The position numbers were made by a program, and so were the translations under genes. This document shows positions 51,401 to 60,290 of a stretch of 64,000 nucleotides of DNA, piece after piece (within the stretch, counting starts at the first letter, position 1; the number at the start of each line of letters is the position of its first letter). The DNA is from VRUE01 sp963805455 (lineage in GTDB: Bacteria; Actinomycetota; Thermoleophilia; Solirubrobacterales; 70-9). The notes below the pieces were generated by a model. That model searched no databases, was not told the DNA's origin, and worked only from the letters and a program-made list of their open reading frames with translations. The stretch lies in contig CAWDUJ010000003.1 of NCBI GenBank assembly GCA_963805455.1, forward strand, positions 1 through 64,000. Reading direction: 5' to 3'.

Positions 51401-52673
51401 GGTGCGTGCCGGCATTGTCGTGACCGGCACCGAGGTCCTGACCGGGACGATCTCGGACGCGAACGGGCCCTGGTTGTCCGAGCAGCTCGCCGAGCTCGGG
51501 ATCGACGTCGCCCACATCCTGATCGTCGGCGACCGGCCCGACGACCTCGAGGCGGCGCTCCGCTTCATGTCGGCCGAGGGGATGGATCTCATCGTCACCT
51601 CAGGCGGGCTGGGACCGACCGCCGATGACCTCACCGGGGAGGTGGTCGCCCGCTTCTCGGGCCGCGACCTGATCCTCGACGAGGAGGTCGAGGAGAAGAT
51701 CGCCGAGATTCTGCGAGGGTTCGCGCGCCGCTTCAAATTCGACGAAGAGGCCGTCCGCGAGGCGAACCGCAAGCAGGCGCTGGTGCCGGAGGGGGCGACG
51801 GCCCTCGACCCGGTCGGGACCGCGCCCGGGCTCGTCGTACCGGCCGAGGGCACGGTCGTCGTCGTCCTCCCGGGCCCGCCGCGGGAGCTGCAGCCGATGT
51901 GGCCCACCGCGCTCGCCACCGAGGCGGTCCGCGAGGTGGTCGCGGGGGCGACCCCGCTGCGCCGCTACACGCTGCGGATGTTCGGGATCCCGGAGTCCGA
52001 AATTGCGAAGAGCCTGCGGGAGATCGAGGGCGACGGCGTCGTTCTCGACGAGGTCGAGATCACAACCTGCCTGCGGCGGGGCGAGATCGAGGTCGACGTC
52101 CGCTACCGCGACGAGGCCGCGGCGACCGCCGACGCGGTGCGAGAGGGCCTGCGCCAGCGCCATGAGCAGCATCTCTTCAGCCTCGACGGCGAGACGATCG
52201 ACGCCCAGGTCGCGACCCTGCTGGGCGGCCGCCGCGTCGGCCTCGCCGAGTCCTGCAGCGGCGGCCTGATGGCGGCGCGGATCTCCAGGGTCCCCGGCGC
52301 CTCCGCCTACTTCGCCGGCAGCGCGGTCGTCTACTCGAACGAGGCCAAGGTGGAGCTGCTCGGGGTCGACCCGGCGCTCATCGAGGCCCACGGGGCGGTC
52401 TCGCCGCAGGTCGCCGAGGCGATGTCGCGGGGCGCGATCGAGCGCTTCGGGGCCGACGTCGCCGTCGCGATCACCGGCATCGCCGGCCCCGACGGCGGCA
52501 CCGAGGAGAAGCCGGTCGGCTACGTCTGCTTCGACGCCCGCCTCGCCGAGGGTCCCGCGATCGCCCGTGAACCGGTCATCCCCGGCGGCCGCGAGGACAT
52601 CCGCGAACGCTCGGCCCTGGTCGGGATGCACCTGCTGCGGATCCTGCTGACCGGCGAGACGCCACCGCTCTGA
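51345..52673 (+). CDS. cinA: CinA: competence/damage-inducible protein, NMN deamidase type
   Basis: 442 residues. The N-terminal MoaB/MogA-like domain (GIVVTGTEVLTGTISDANGP, VTSGGLGPTADDLTGEVVA) is followed by the C-terminal CinA amidohydrolase (LAESCSGGLMAARISRVPG, VAITGIAGPDGGTEEKPVG). The family hydrolyses NMN and ADP-ribose. About 19 N-terminal residues come from the junction hairpin. GTG 51402 would give the standard start VRAGIVVTGTEV. cinA-thpR-recA is the classical actinobacterial order. Confidence 0.94.
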   Translation: MPEKSDMDRHSLPRPRAAAVRAGIVVTGTEVLTGTISDANGPWLSEQLAELGIDVAHILIVGDRPDDLEAALRFMSAEGMDLIVTSGGLGPTADDLTGEVVARFSGRDLILDEEVEEKIAEILRGFARRFKFDEEAVREANRKQALVPEGATALDPVGTAPGLVVPAEGTVVVVLPGPPRELQPMWPTALATEAVREVVAGATPLRRYTLRMFGIPESEIAKSLREIEGDGVVLDEVEITTCLRRGEIEVDVRYRDEAAATADAVREGLRQRHEQHLFSLDGETIDAQVATLLGGRRVGLAESCSGGLMAARISRVPGASAYFAGSAVVYSNEAKVELLGVDPALIEAHGAVSPQVAEAMSRGAIERFGADVAVAITGIAGPDGGTEEKPVGYVCFDARLAEGPAIAREPVIPGGREDIRERSALVGMHLLRILLTGETPPL

Positions 52674-52743
52674 GCCAGAATCGGCACCAATTGCTTGCAT
52701 TGCCGCGTTGTGCCGCGCGCGACGGCGGCATAGCGTCACCGGT

Positions 52744-53346
52744 GTGGCAAAGGAACGCCTGAAGAGCCCACGGGCGCGACTGTTCCTCGCGCTCGACCTC
52801 CCGGACCGTGTCCGCGGAGGGATCGCTGCCTGGGGCGGGCGAGAGCTCGTGGACCCGGCGCTGCGGCCGGTCGCCGAGGAGAGCCTGCACATCACGCTCG
52901 CTTTCCTCGGCTACCTGCCGGAGAAGCGGATTCCGCAGTTGGCGGAGGTTGCCGCCGCCGGGGCCGGGCCGGCGGCTCGGATCGAACTCGGGAGCCCGGT
53001 CCCGCGGCCGCCGCGTGGCAGACCCCGCCTGTTTGCGCTTCCGGGCGAGTCCCCGGACGCGGTCGCCCTCCAGGCCGGCCTGCAGGAGAGGCTGGTCGAG
53101 GGCGGGCTGTATGAGCCCGAGAAGCGCCCGTTCTGGCCCCATGTGACCGTCGCCCGGGTCCGCCGGGAGGAGCCGGGCTCCAACCGCCCGGCGCGCGTAA
53201 CCAGGGTTCCCGGACCGCTGCCGAAGGATTTGCTGCAGCCCTTCGATGGCGTCCGAATCACGCTCTACCGTTCGCAACTCCAGCCACAGGGTGCGCAGTA
53301 CATCCCGTTGGCGCAAGTCGAGCTGCCCGCGAGAGGGCGGCAGTGA
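52744..53346 (+). CDS. thpR: RNA 2',3'-cyclic phosphodiesterase
   Basis: About 200 residues, start GTG 52744. The 2H motifs are SLHITLAFLGYL and PHVTVARVRR, with LFLALDLPDRVR at the N-terminus. The family opens 2',3'-cyclic phosphate RNA ends. Located between cinA and recA. Confidence 0.9.
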   Translation: MAKERLKSPRARLFLALDLPDRVRGGIAAWGGRELVDPALRPVAEESLHITLAFLGYLPEKRIPQLAEVAAAGAGPAARIELGSPVPRPPRGRPRLFALPGESPDAVALQAGLQERLVEGGLYEPEKRPFWPHVTVARVRREEPGSNRPARVTRVPGPLPKDLLQPFDGVRITLYRSQLQPQGAQYIPLAQVELPARGRQ

Positions 53347-53356
53347 GGTGGAATAG

Positions 53357-54454
53357 ATGGCAGACAAGAAAACTTTGAAGGAAGCTTCGCCGAAGGACGC
53401 CAAGGCAAAAGACGCGGCCCTGGCGGCGGCGGTGACGCAGATCGAGCGCGACTTCGGTCAGGGCGCATTGATGCGCCTCGGCGCCGACAGCACCGTCAAT
53501 ATCGAGGCGATCCCGACCGGCGCCCTCGCACTCGACTTGGCGCTGGGGATCGGCGGCGTCCCGCGCGGCCGGATCGTCGAGATCTTCGGCCCGGAGTCCT
53601 CGGGCAAGACGACGCTGATCTACCACATCATCGCCGAGGCCCAGGCCCGCGGCGGGATCTGCGCCTTCATCGATACCGAGCACGCGATCGACCCGTCCTA
53701 CGCCCGGGAGATCGGCGTCGACACCGACGAGCTGCTGGTCTCCCAGCCGGACTACGGCGAGCAGGCCCTGCAGATCGCCGACCGCCTGATCGCCTCGGCG
53801 GCGATCGATGTCGTCGCGATCGACTCGGTCGCGGCGCTGACCCCGAAAGCGGAGCTCGACGGCCAGATCGGCGACCAGACCGTCGGTCTCCAGGCCCGCC
53901 TGATGTCACAGGCGATGCGCAAACTGGCCGGCAACCTCAACCGGACCAACACCGTCTGCCTGTTCACCAACCAGATCCGGGAAAAGGTCGGGGTCCAGTT
54001 CGGCTCGCCCGAGACCCAGCCGGGCGGGCGGGCGCTGAAGTTCTACTCGTCGCAGCGGCTCGACATCCGCCGGATCGAGACCCTCAAGGAGGGAACCGAG
54101 GCGGTCGGCAACAGGGTCAGGGTCAAGGTCGTCAAGAACAAGGTGGCCTCGCCCTTCCGCCAGGCCGAGTTCGACATCGAGTACGGCCAGGGAATCTCGC
54201 GCGAGGGCGGTCTGCTCGACTTCGGCATCGAGCACGACCTGGTCCAGAAGTCGGGCGCCTTCTTCTCCTACGGCAAAACACGGCTCGGGCAGGGGCGGAA
54301 CAACGCCAAACAGTTCCTCGCCGACAACCCCGAGATCGCGGCCGAGATCGATGCCAAGATCCGGACCGCGCTTGGCCTCGGCACCGACAACGCGGCTCCC
54401 GTCGAGGCGCCGATGGAGCCGGTCGCACCCGTCGAGGAGGCCAAAGCGGCCTGA
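53357..54454 (+). CDS. recA: Recombinase RecA
   Basis: A 365-residue protein with Walker A GPESSGKTTLIYH, IDTEHAIDPSYAREIGVD, LLVSQPDYGEQALQI, DSVAALTPKAELDG and loop 2 NQIREKVGVQFGSPE, ending in an acidic tail. It drives strand exchange and LexA cleavage. The start is the ATG ten bases after thpR, with GAGGTGG upstream. No LexA box is obvious in the short gap, and recX does not follow. Confidence 0.98.
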   Translation: MADKKTLKEASPKDAKAKDAALAAAVTQIERDFGQGALMRLGADSTVNIEAIPTGALALDLALGIGGVPRGRIVEIFGPESSGKTTLIYHIIAEAQARGGICAFIDTEHAIDPSYAREIGVDTDELLVSQPDYGEQALQIADRLIASAAIDVVAIDSVAALTPKAELDGQIGDQTVGLQARLMSQAMRKLAGNLNRTNTVCLFTNQIREKVGVQFGSPETQPGGRALKFYSSQRLDIRRIETLKEGTEAVGNRVRVKVVKNKVASPFRQAEFDIEYGQGISREGGLLDFGIEHDLVQKSGAFFSYGKTRLGQGRNNAKQFLADNPEIAAEIDAKIRTALGLGTDNAAPVEAPMEPVAPVEEAKAA

Positions 54455-54485
54455 GTTCGGAGAGCTATAGGATTCCGCGCGCAGT

Positions 54486-54749
54486 ATGGACAACGGAACC
54501 CTCTTCTACATATTCGGCGGAGCGCTCGCCGCGTCGGCCGTGATCGTCACCTTTCTCGGGCTGAAAATCGAGAAATTCCCCGGGCGGGTGGCGCCGATAG
54601 TCGCGCTCTGGTTCATCGCCCTGATCGGCTGCGCGACCACGTTCGCGGTCCTTCACTCCCAGGACGAGGAGCACCACCGGGCCGCGGAACTCCAGAAGGG
54701 CAATGAAGAAGTCGAAAGACAGGAGGAACAGGGCCTCGAGGCCCAGTAG
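54486..54749 (+). CDS. Small two-helix membrane protein of unknown function
   Basis: 87 residues. Two membrane segments (LFYIFGGALAASAVIVTFLG; VAPIVALWFIALIGCATTFA) and a charged C-terminal helix (EEHHRAAELQKGNEEVERQE) likely to form a coiled coil. The topology resembles small respiratory-chain accessory proteins, but no family assignment is possible. It lies between recA and miaB. Confidence 0.7.
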   Translation: MDNGTLFYIFGGALAASAVIVTFLGLKIEKFPGRVAPIVALWFIALIGCATTFAVLHSQDEEHHRAAELQKGNEEVERQEEQGLEAQ

Positions 54750-54762
54750 TTACGCTGGGTCG

Positions 54763-56088
54763 ATGCCCAGCTATCACGTCACCACGTTCGGCTGTCAGAT
54801 GAACGTGCACGACTCCGAGCGGATGCAGGGGATGCTCGACTCGCTCGGATATCGAGAGGCGCCGTCCCGCGAGGACGCCGACGTGATCCTCTTCAACACC
54901 TGCTCGATCCGCGAGTCGGCGGACAACCGCTTCGTCGCCCATCTCGGCGAGGCCAAGCGCCTGAAGTCCGAATTCCCGGACCGGGTCGTCGGAGTCGGTG
55001 GCTGCTGGGCCCAGTCCGTCAAGGACGAGGTGTTCCGCCGCTTCCCGTTCGTCGACGTCGCCTTCGGGCCCGGCCAGATCCACAAGCTCGCCGAGTTCCT
55101 CACCGCGGACTCGCTCACCGCCCAGGGCTACTTCGAGTTCGAGGACTTCTCGGGGCACCTCCCGGCGCACCGCGAGCGCGAGTTCCAGGGCTGGCTGCAG
55201 ATCTCCCAGGGTTGCAACTGCCGCTGCTCGTACTGCATCGTCCCCTCGACCAGAGGCCGCGAGGTCAGCCGCGACCCCGACGAGCTCGTCGCCGAGGCGA
55301 GGAGCCTCGCCGCCGACGGCGTGCTCGAGGTGACGCTGCTCGGCCAGAACGTCAACAGCTATGGCCGCGATCTCCCGAGCGAGTCACGGATCGGCTTCTC
55401 CGAGCTCCTCGCCCGGATCGACGCGGTCGAGGGAATCGAGCGGATTCGCTACACCAGCCCGCACCCGAAGGACATGCGCGAGGACGTGATCCGCGCCCAC
55501 GCCGAGCTCAACTCGCTCTGCGAGCACATCCACCTTCCGCTGCAGTCGGGCTCGAACTCGATCCTGAAACGGATGCGCCGCACCTACGACCGCGACCGCT
55601 ACATGGACCGGGTCTCGCTGATCCGCGAGCGGGTCCCCGACTGCGCGATCACGACCGACATCATCGTCGGGTTCCCGGGCGAGACCGAGGACGACTTCGT
55701 GCAGACCCTCGAGGTCGTCGACGAGGTCGGCTACGACAGCGCCTTCACCTTCGTCTTCTCGCCGCGGCGCGAGACCGAGGCAGCGACGATGGAGGGTCAG
55801 GTTCCGCATCCGGTCAAGCGGGAGCGGATGGAACGCCTGGTCGAGCTCGTCCAGCGCCGCGCGACCGAGTGCTCACAGCGGTTCATCGGCCGAGAGGTCG
55901 AGGTCCTGGTCGAAGGGCCGAGCCGGACCGACCCGTCCCGGCTGCGCGGCCGCTCCAGGCACAACAAGGCGGTCAATTTCGAGGGGTTGGCCCGGCCTGG
56001 CGAGCTTCACAACGTCCAGATCGACGCGGCAACCTCAACGACATTGAGCGGGGTGTCGGCAAAGCCCTTCGCTCAACTCTCTCGGTGA
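54763..56088 (+). CDS. miaB: tRNA-2-methylthio-N6-dimethylallyladenosine synthase MiaB
   Basis: A 441-residue methylthiotransferase: N-terminal cluster cysteines in TFGCQMN, NTCSIRE and GGCWAQ, radical-SAM cluster CNCRCSYCIVPSTRG, and a TRAM domain (GREVEVLVEGPSRTDP). It methylthiolates i6A37. The ATG gives MPSYHVTTFGCQMNVHDSER. miaA, the preceding enzyme of the pathway, follows. Confidence 0.96.
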   Translation: MPSYHVTTFGCQMNVHDSERMQGMLDSLGYREAPSREDADVILFNTCSIRESADNRFVAHLGEAKRLKSEFPDRVVGVGGCWAQSVKDEVFRRFPFVDVAFGPGQIHKLAEFLTADSLTAQGYFEFEDFSGHLPAHREREFQGWLQISQGCNCRCSYCIVPSTRGREVSRDPDELVAEARSLAADGVLEVTLLGQNVNSYGRDLPSESRIGFSELLARIDAVEGIERIRYTSPHPKDMREDVIRAHAELNSLCEHIHLPLQSGSNSILKRMRRTYDRDRYMDRVSLIRERVPDCAITTDIIVGFPGETEDDFVQTLEVVDEVGYDSAFTFVFSPRRETEAATMEGQVPHPVKRERMERLVELVQRRATECSQRFIGREVEVLVEGPSRTDPSRLRGRSRHNKAVNFEGLARPGELHNVQIDAATSTTLSGVSAKPFAQLSR

Positions 56089-56122
56089 TTCGTCCCTGGC
56101 CAACCACAAGCCAGAGGACGAA
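56089..56122 (+). promoter_or_regulatory. Hairpin between miaB and miaA
   Basis: TTCGTCCCTGGC (56089-56100) pairs with GCCAG-A-GGACGAA (56110-56122), 12 bp with one bulge, loop CAACCACAA. It begins directly after the miaB stop. Without a U tract it is more likely an RNA-processing or stabilising stem than a terminator. Confidence 0.55.
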
Positions 56123-56158
56123 CAAGTACAAGCCGCTCAGGGCATCGCCGACACCCAG

Positions 56159-56932
56159 ATGAGCGTCATCGCCATATTCGGGCCGACGGGGGTCGGGAAG
56201 ACGGGGGTGGCAATCGCCCTTGCCGACCTGCTCCGAGAGCTGGGGGAGGATCCGGTGGCGATCTCCTGCGACGCGCTGCAGGTCTACGAGGGGCTCGAGA
56301 CCCTGACCGGCGCGGCGAGCGCCGAGCAGCGCACGAGGCTCGAGCACAGGCTGGTCGGGATCGTGCCGGTGACCGAGCCGTTCTCGGTCGGCGACTACAT
56401 GCGGCTCGCCCACCGGGAGGTCGACTCGGCGCTGGCCGCCGGGCGCCGGCCGCTGATCGTAGGCGGCACCGGCCTCTACCTGCGGGCGGCGATCGCCGAG
56501 CTCTCGCTGGTCAAGGCGCCGCCCGAAACCGAGGACTCGGAGCTGTGGTCGGCCGACACCCGGCACCCGACCCGGGTCTTCGGCATCGACATCGACCGGG
56601 CGGTCCTCTACCAGCGGATCGATGCCCGTACCGAGGCGATCGTCGCCGCCGGCGCCGCCGAGGAGGTGCGCCGGGCCGAGGAAGCCGGGCCGTCGCGCAC
56701 GGCGCGCAAGGCCCTCGGCTTCGACGAGCTGATCGGTGGCGACGTCGAGCGGATGAAGAAGCGATCGCGGAACTACGCGCGGCGCCAGCTCACGTGGATG
56801 CGGAAGATCCCGAACCTGACCTGGATCGACCGAGCCGACGACGATGACGCTGCTGTGGCGGCGGCGATTGCGCGGTCGCTAGTGGAAGAGGACCGCCCGG
56901 GTCTTTCGAGTACCGGGGATCGCGACCAGTAG
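56159..56932 (+). CDS. miaA: tRNA dimethylallyltransferase MiaA, internally shortened
   Basis: 257 residues, against about 300 usually. The P-loop FGPTGVGKTGVAIAL, catalytic CDALQVYEGLETLTGA, VVGGTGLYLRA-equivalent IVGGTGLYLRA and the C-terminal FDELIGGDVERMKKRSRNYA, RRQLTWMRK are intact. Between LYLRAAIAEL and HPTRVFGIDID only about 22 residues remain where about 75 are normal, so the segment with the DP...I-PND-RR-RALE motif is lost. The frame is continuous. It should prenylate A37, but activity is uncertain. Confidence 0.88.
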   Translation: MSVIAIFGPTGVGKTGVAIALADLLRELGEDPVAISCDALQVYEGLETLTGAASAEQRTRLEHRLVGIVPVTEPFSVGDYMRLAHREVDSALAAGRRPLIVGGTGLYLRAAIAELSLVKAPPETEDSELWSADTRHPTRVFGIDIDRAVLYQRIDARTEAIVAAGAAEEVRRAEEAGPSRTARKALGFDELIGGDVERMKKRSRNYARRQLTWMRKIPNLTWIDRADDDDAAVAAAIARSLVEEDRPGLSSTGDRDQ

Positions 56933-58165
56933 CTGCGCTCGCAGGTGTCCACGGCGGGCCAGCAAGGGTCGCCCGCGGGCGTCGAGGACAACGGTGAAGG
57001 TGTGGGTGCTGCCGCCCCGCAGCCTGAAGGTCCGCGCCGCCACCGCGATTCTCTGCCGCCCCGAGGAAAGCGGCCGCCCCCGCGACCCGCGGGTCGTGCG
57101 CACGTTGGTGCGGAGCCGAATCTGGCCGGGGCAGACGAGGTCCGGCGTCCAGCCGCAGCGGACCCTGACCCGGAGCGTCCGCCCCGATGCCGAGACGCGC
57201 GAGATCGTCAACGGCGGCAGCTGCCGCTTGGTCGGGATCGTCGTTCCGACCGTCATCGCGTCGACGTAATTGCTGTCGATGTTGATCCGGACGCCACCCC
57301 AGACCTCATCGTGGCCGCCGCGGTACTGGTGGATCCGCTGGTGGTTCGGCCAGTCCTCGCTGCTGAGGTTGGGGTCGTCGGTGTCGGCTTGCCCGTTCCA
57401 GTTCGCGCTCCAGATGTCGTCCGGGCTGGTGAAGCTCGTCCCCCAGCGGTGGGCCAGATCGGCGATCCCCGACGCGCTCGAGCTGTAGACGCCGGATGCG
57501 TAGCCGAGCTCGTGCAGGCGCTGGGTCCAGGCGGCGAGAAAGGTCATCGTCGACCCGGTGGCGGTGGCGGTCCTCGTGTAGCTCTCCATGTCGTGGTAGA
57601 TCGGGCTCCCGGGCCCGATCCCGATCGCCTGCGCGTCGGAGACGGCGTCCTCTGCCTCAGCTTCGCCCTGAACCGCGGCAAAGCTCGAGTTGAGCGTGGC
57701 GCACGACGTGCAGCTCGAGGTCGTCGCCTGGAGGCCGACGTAGAGCGGAATCAGGTGCCACCCGTTGGCGACCTGTTCGCCCACCCAGGTCGCGGTCAGG
57801 TTCGGCTGGGTGCAGCCACGATTGCGACCGCCGATGTAGACGCCGACGGCTTCGAAGGGGGACGATTCCCGCCAGGCGCGCATCGAGCGGGACGAGGGAG
57901 CTGTGCAGGCGTCAAACCCAGAGCCGGTGAAGATCGACGGGCCCGCCATGACAGCGCCTTCCGGGGCGGGCGGCGCCAACGCCGACCTCGTCGCGCCCTC
58001 GCCCCCGACCGTGAGCGCAGGGCGCCCGATCGTGCCGGCCGGGCAGCTGTCGACGCCGCTGGCGCTGCAGGCGCCGCCGGTCGCAGCCTCGGCAGCTGCC
58101 GCGGGCAGGACGCCCGCGAGGACGGCCAGCACCGCGACGGTCATGCGTGTCAGGCGAGACCCCAT
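56879..58165 (-). CDS. Secreted DUF1906 (Rv2525c-like) glycoside-hydrolase-like protein
   Basis: About 428 residues from ATG 58165, which gives a good signal peptide (RMTVAVLAVLAGVLPAAAAE); ATG 58216 would put 17 charged residues before it. The central domain (GFDACTAPSSRSMRAW, YIGGRNRGC, IPLYVGLQ, IYHDMESY, YASGVYSSSASG, DDIWSANWNGQ) is the TIM-barrel DUF1906 found in actinobacterial wall-associated proteins. A basic beta-rich domain ends the protein. Its 3' end overlaps miaA by 54 bp antisense. Confidence 0.85.
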   Translation of the reverse strand: MGSRLTRMTVAVLAVLAGVLPAAAAEAATGGACSASGVDSCPAGTIGRPALTVGGEGATRSALAPPAPEGAVMAGPSIFTGSGFDACTAPSSRSMRAWRESSPFEAVGVYIGGRNRGCTQPNLTATWVGEQVANGWHLIPLYVGLQATTSSCTSCATLNSSFAAVQGEAEAEDAVSDAQAIGIGPGSPIYHDMESYTRTATATGSTMTFLAAWTQRLHELGYASGVYSSSASGIADLAHRWGTSFTSPDDIWSANWNGQADTDDPNLSSEDWPNHQRIHQYRGGHDEVWGGVRINIDSNYVDAMTVGTTIPTKRQLPPLTISRVSASGRTLRVRVRCGWTPDLVCPGQIRLRTNVRTTRGSRGRPLSSGRQRIAVAARTFRLRGGSTHTFTVVLDARGRPLLARRGHLRAQLLVAIPGTRKTRAVLFH

Positions 58166-58238
58166 TGGTCCTCCAACCGTTCCACCTCGACAACGTTTCG
58201 CCTTCTCCTCGTCCATTTTGCCCAGCTAGGCTGCGCCG

Positions 58239-59081
58239 GTGCGATTCGAGAAGTGGCAGGCGCTCGGCAACGACTACCTCATCATCGAGGAGACGTCGCT
58301 CCCCTGGGAGCTGAGCGCCGCCCGGGTGGCACGGCTCTGCGATCCGCATTTCGGGGTCGGGTCCGACGGGGTGCTGCTGCTCACGCGCACCGAGGATCCC
58401 GAGTTCGTCGCCGACCTGCGGATCTTCAACCCGGACGGCTCCGAGGCGGAGCTCTCGGGCAACGGGGCGCGGGAGGCGATCCTCTACCTCCGGCGCAACG
58501 GGTGGACCGACGCCGAGACCTTCTCGATCCGTACAGCCGCCGGGCCGATCACCCCGACGATCACCTCCGATCGGACCTGCAGTGTCGAGATGGGCCGCGC
58601 GTCGACGGCCTCGAAGGACTTCCCGTCCGGCGCCGCCGACGGCGCCGGGACCGTCGAGTCGGGTGGGCGCGAGTGGCGCTTCCAGCACGTCTCGATCGGC
58701 AACCCGCAGTGCGCGATCGTCGTCGACGCCGCCGAGCTGGAGGCGCTCGACCTCAGCGAGATCGGCCCGGGGATCGAAGGCAGTGAGCTCTTCCCGAACC
58801 GGACCAACGTCTCCTTCCTCGCGATCGACAGCGACCGGGTCACGGCGCGGATCTTCGAGCGCGGGGTGGGGGAGACGCTCTCCTCCGGAACCGGGGCAAG
58901 CGGCGCCGCGGTGACCGCCGTGCTGCTCGGATCCCCGAGCCCGGTCACCGTCGGGCTCGACGGCGGCGAGCTCCTGGTCGAGGTCTCCCGCGACCTCGAC
59001 GTGACCCTGACGGGGTGGGCGGAGCAGGTCTGCGCGGGGGAGCTCTCACCCGAGCTGCTCGACGCCCTCGCCGCGCTTTAG
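58239..59081 (+). CDS. dapF: Diaminopimelate epimerase-like protein lacking both catalytic cysteines
   Basis: 280 residues with the DapF double fold: KWQALGNDYLI, FGVGSDGVLLL, NPDGSEAELSGNGARE, HVSIGNPQCAIVV and VGETLSSGTGASGAAV. In characterised DapF the two acid/base cysteines precede GNG and G-(S/T)-G. Here both positions are Ser (LSGNG and SSGTG). Racemisation through a thiol pair is therefore impossible as usually described. It is next to dapL, so a role with LL- or meso-diaminopimelate is still likely. Start GTG 58239. Confidence 0.88.
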   Translation: MRFEKWQALGNDYLIIEETSLPWELSAARVARLCDPHFGVGSDGVLLLTRTEDPEFVADLRIFNPDGSEAELSGNGAREAILYLRRNGWTDAETFSIRTAAGPITPTITSDRTCSVEMGRASTASKDFPSGAADGAGTVESGGREWRFQHVSIGNPQCAIVVDAAELEALDLSEIGPGIEGSELFPNRTNVSFLAIDSDRVTARIFERGVGETLSSGTGASGAAVTAVLLGSPSPVTVGLDGGELLVEVSRDLDVTLTGWAEQVCAGELSPELLDALAAL

Positions 59082-59099
59082 ACGGCTAGGGTTCCAGCG

Positions 59100-60290
59100 A
59101 TGGCAAGCACCGAGTCCAAGCCCGGCGTCGCCGCGCCCTCGAAGCGCCTCGAGGCGATGCCCCCCTACATGTTCGCCGAGCTCGAGAAACGGGTGGCCGA
59201 CAAGCGCGCCGCCGGAATCGACGTGATCAGCCTCGGGATCGGAGACCCGGACGAGCCGACCTACCCCCACATCGTCAAGGCGATGCAGGAGGCGGTCGCC
59301 GACCCCGCCAACCAGCAGTACCCGAGCAACCGCGGCCGCGACGAGTTCCGCGAGGCGTTCGCGGACTTCTACGACGATCGCTTCGGGGTCGAGATCGACC
59401 CCGAGGGCGAGGTGATCCCTGCGATCGGCGCCAAGGAGTGCATCTACAACCTCTGCTTCGCGTTCCTCGATGCCGGCGGGGTCGCCCTCGCGTCCGACCC
59501 CGGTTACCCGGTCTACACCGGCGGCCCGATTCTCGCCGGCGCGACACCTGAGCTGCTGCCGCTGGTGCCGGAGCTGGGCTTCGCCCCCGACCTCAGCGCG
59601 ATCCCGGCCGAGACCGCCGCGAAGGCCCGCCTGATGTTTCTCAACTACCCGAACAACCCGAGCGGGGCGGTGGTCCCCGAGGGCTTCTTCGAGCTGGTCG
59701 TCTCCTTCGCCCGCGAGCACGAGATCCTCGTCGTCCACGACAACGCCTACTCGGAGACGACCTATGACGGCTACGTCGCACCGAGCTTTCTCGCTACCCC
59801 GGGCGCGAAGGAGGTCGGGGTCGAGGTCTTCTCGCTCTCCAAGGGCTACAACATGACGGGCTGGCGCTGCGCGGCGATCCTCGGCAACCCGGAAGCGATC
59901 GAGACCTACTGGCGGCTGAAGACCAACATCGACTCGGGCCTATTCGAGGCGGTCCAGCTGGCCGGTGTCGCCGCCCTGCGGGGGCCGTCCGGGCCGCTGG
60001 AGCGGATGAACGAGACCTACGCCCGGCGCCGCGACCTCGTCGTCAACGCCCTGCGCGAGATCGGCGTCGACGTCCAGGCCCCGAAGGGCACGATCTACAT
60101 CTGGGCGCCCGTCCCCGAGGGCCACACCTCGACATCTTTCGCCGAGCTCGTCCTCGAGGAGGCCGCGGTCGTCGTCTCGCCCGGGTCGATGTACGGGCCG
60201 AGCGGCGAGGGCTTTTTCCGGATCTCCCTGACGACGCCGGACGACCGCATCTCCGAGGCGGTCGAGCGCCTCCGCGAGCACCTCTCCTAG
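59100..60290 (+). CDS. dapL: LL-diaminopimelate aminotransferase
   Basis: A 396-residue class I/II aminotransferase: SLGIGDPDEPTYPHIV, NYPNNPSGAV, VVHDNAYSETTYDG, Schiff-base Lys in SLSKGYNMTGWRCA and FFRISLTTPDDRI. It converts tetrahydrodipicolinate directly to LL-diaminopimelate, bypassing acylated intermediates. With dapA, dapB and the dapF-like gene this supplies most of the lysine/peptidoglycan branch. General aminotransferase activity cannot be excluded. Confidence 0.88.
   Translation: MASTESKPGVAAPSKRLEAMPPYMFAELEKRVADKRAAGIDVISLGIGDPDEPTYPHIVKAMQEAVADPANQQYPSNRGRDEFREAFADFYDDRFGVEIDPEGEVIPAIGAKECIYNLCFAFLDAGGVALASDPGYPVYTGGPILAGATPELLPLVPELGFAPDLSAIPAETAAKARLMFLNYPNNPSGAVVPEGFFELVVSFAREHEILVVHDNAYSETTYDGYVAPSFLATPGAKEVGVEVFSLSKGYNMTGWRCAAILGNPEAIETYWRLKTNIDSGLFEAVQLAGVAALRGPSGPLERMNETYARRRDLVVNALREIGVDVQAPKGTIYIWAPVPEGHTSTSFAELVLEEAAVVVSPGSMYGPSGEGFFRISLTTPDDRISEAVERLREHLS

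Noticed and set aside
51345..51401. Signal peptide or special domain at the CinA N-terminus
   Set aside because: The first 19 residues are hydrophilic and match the element-encoded start of PyrKD, so they come from the junction repeat rather than from CinA.
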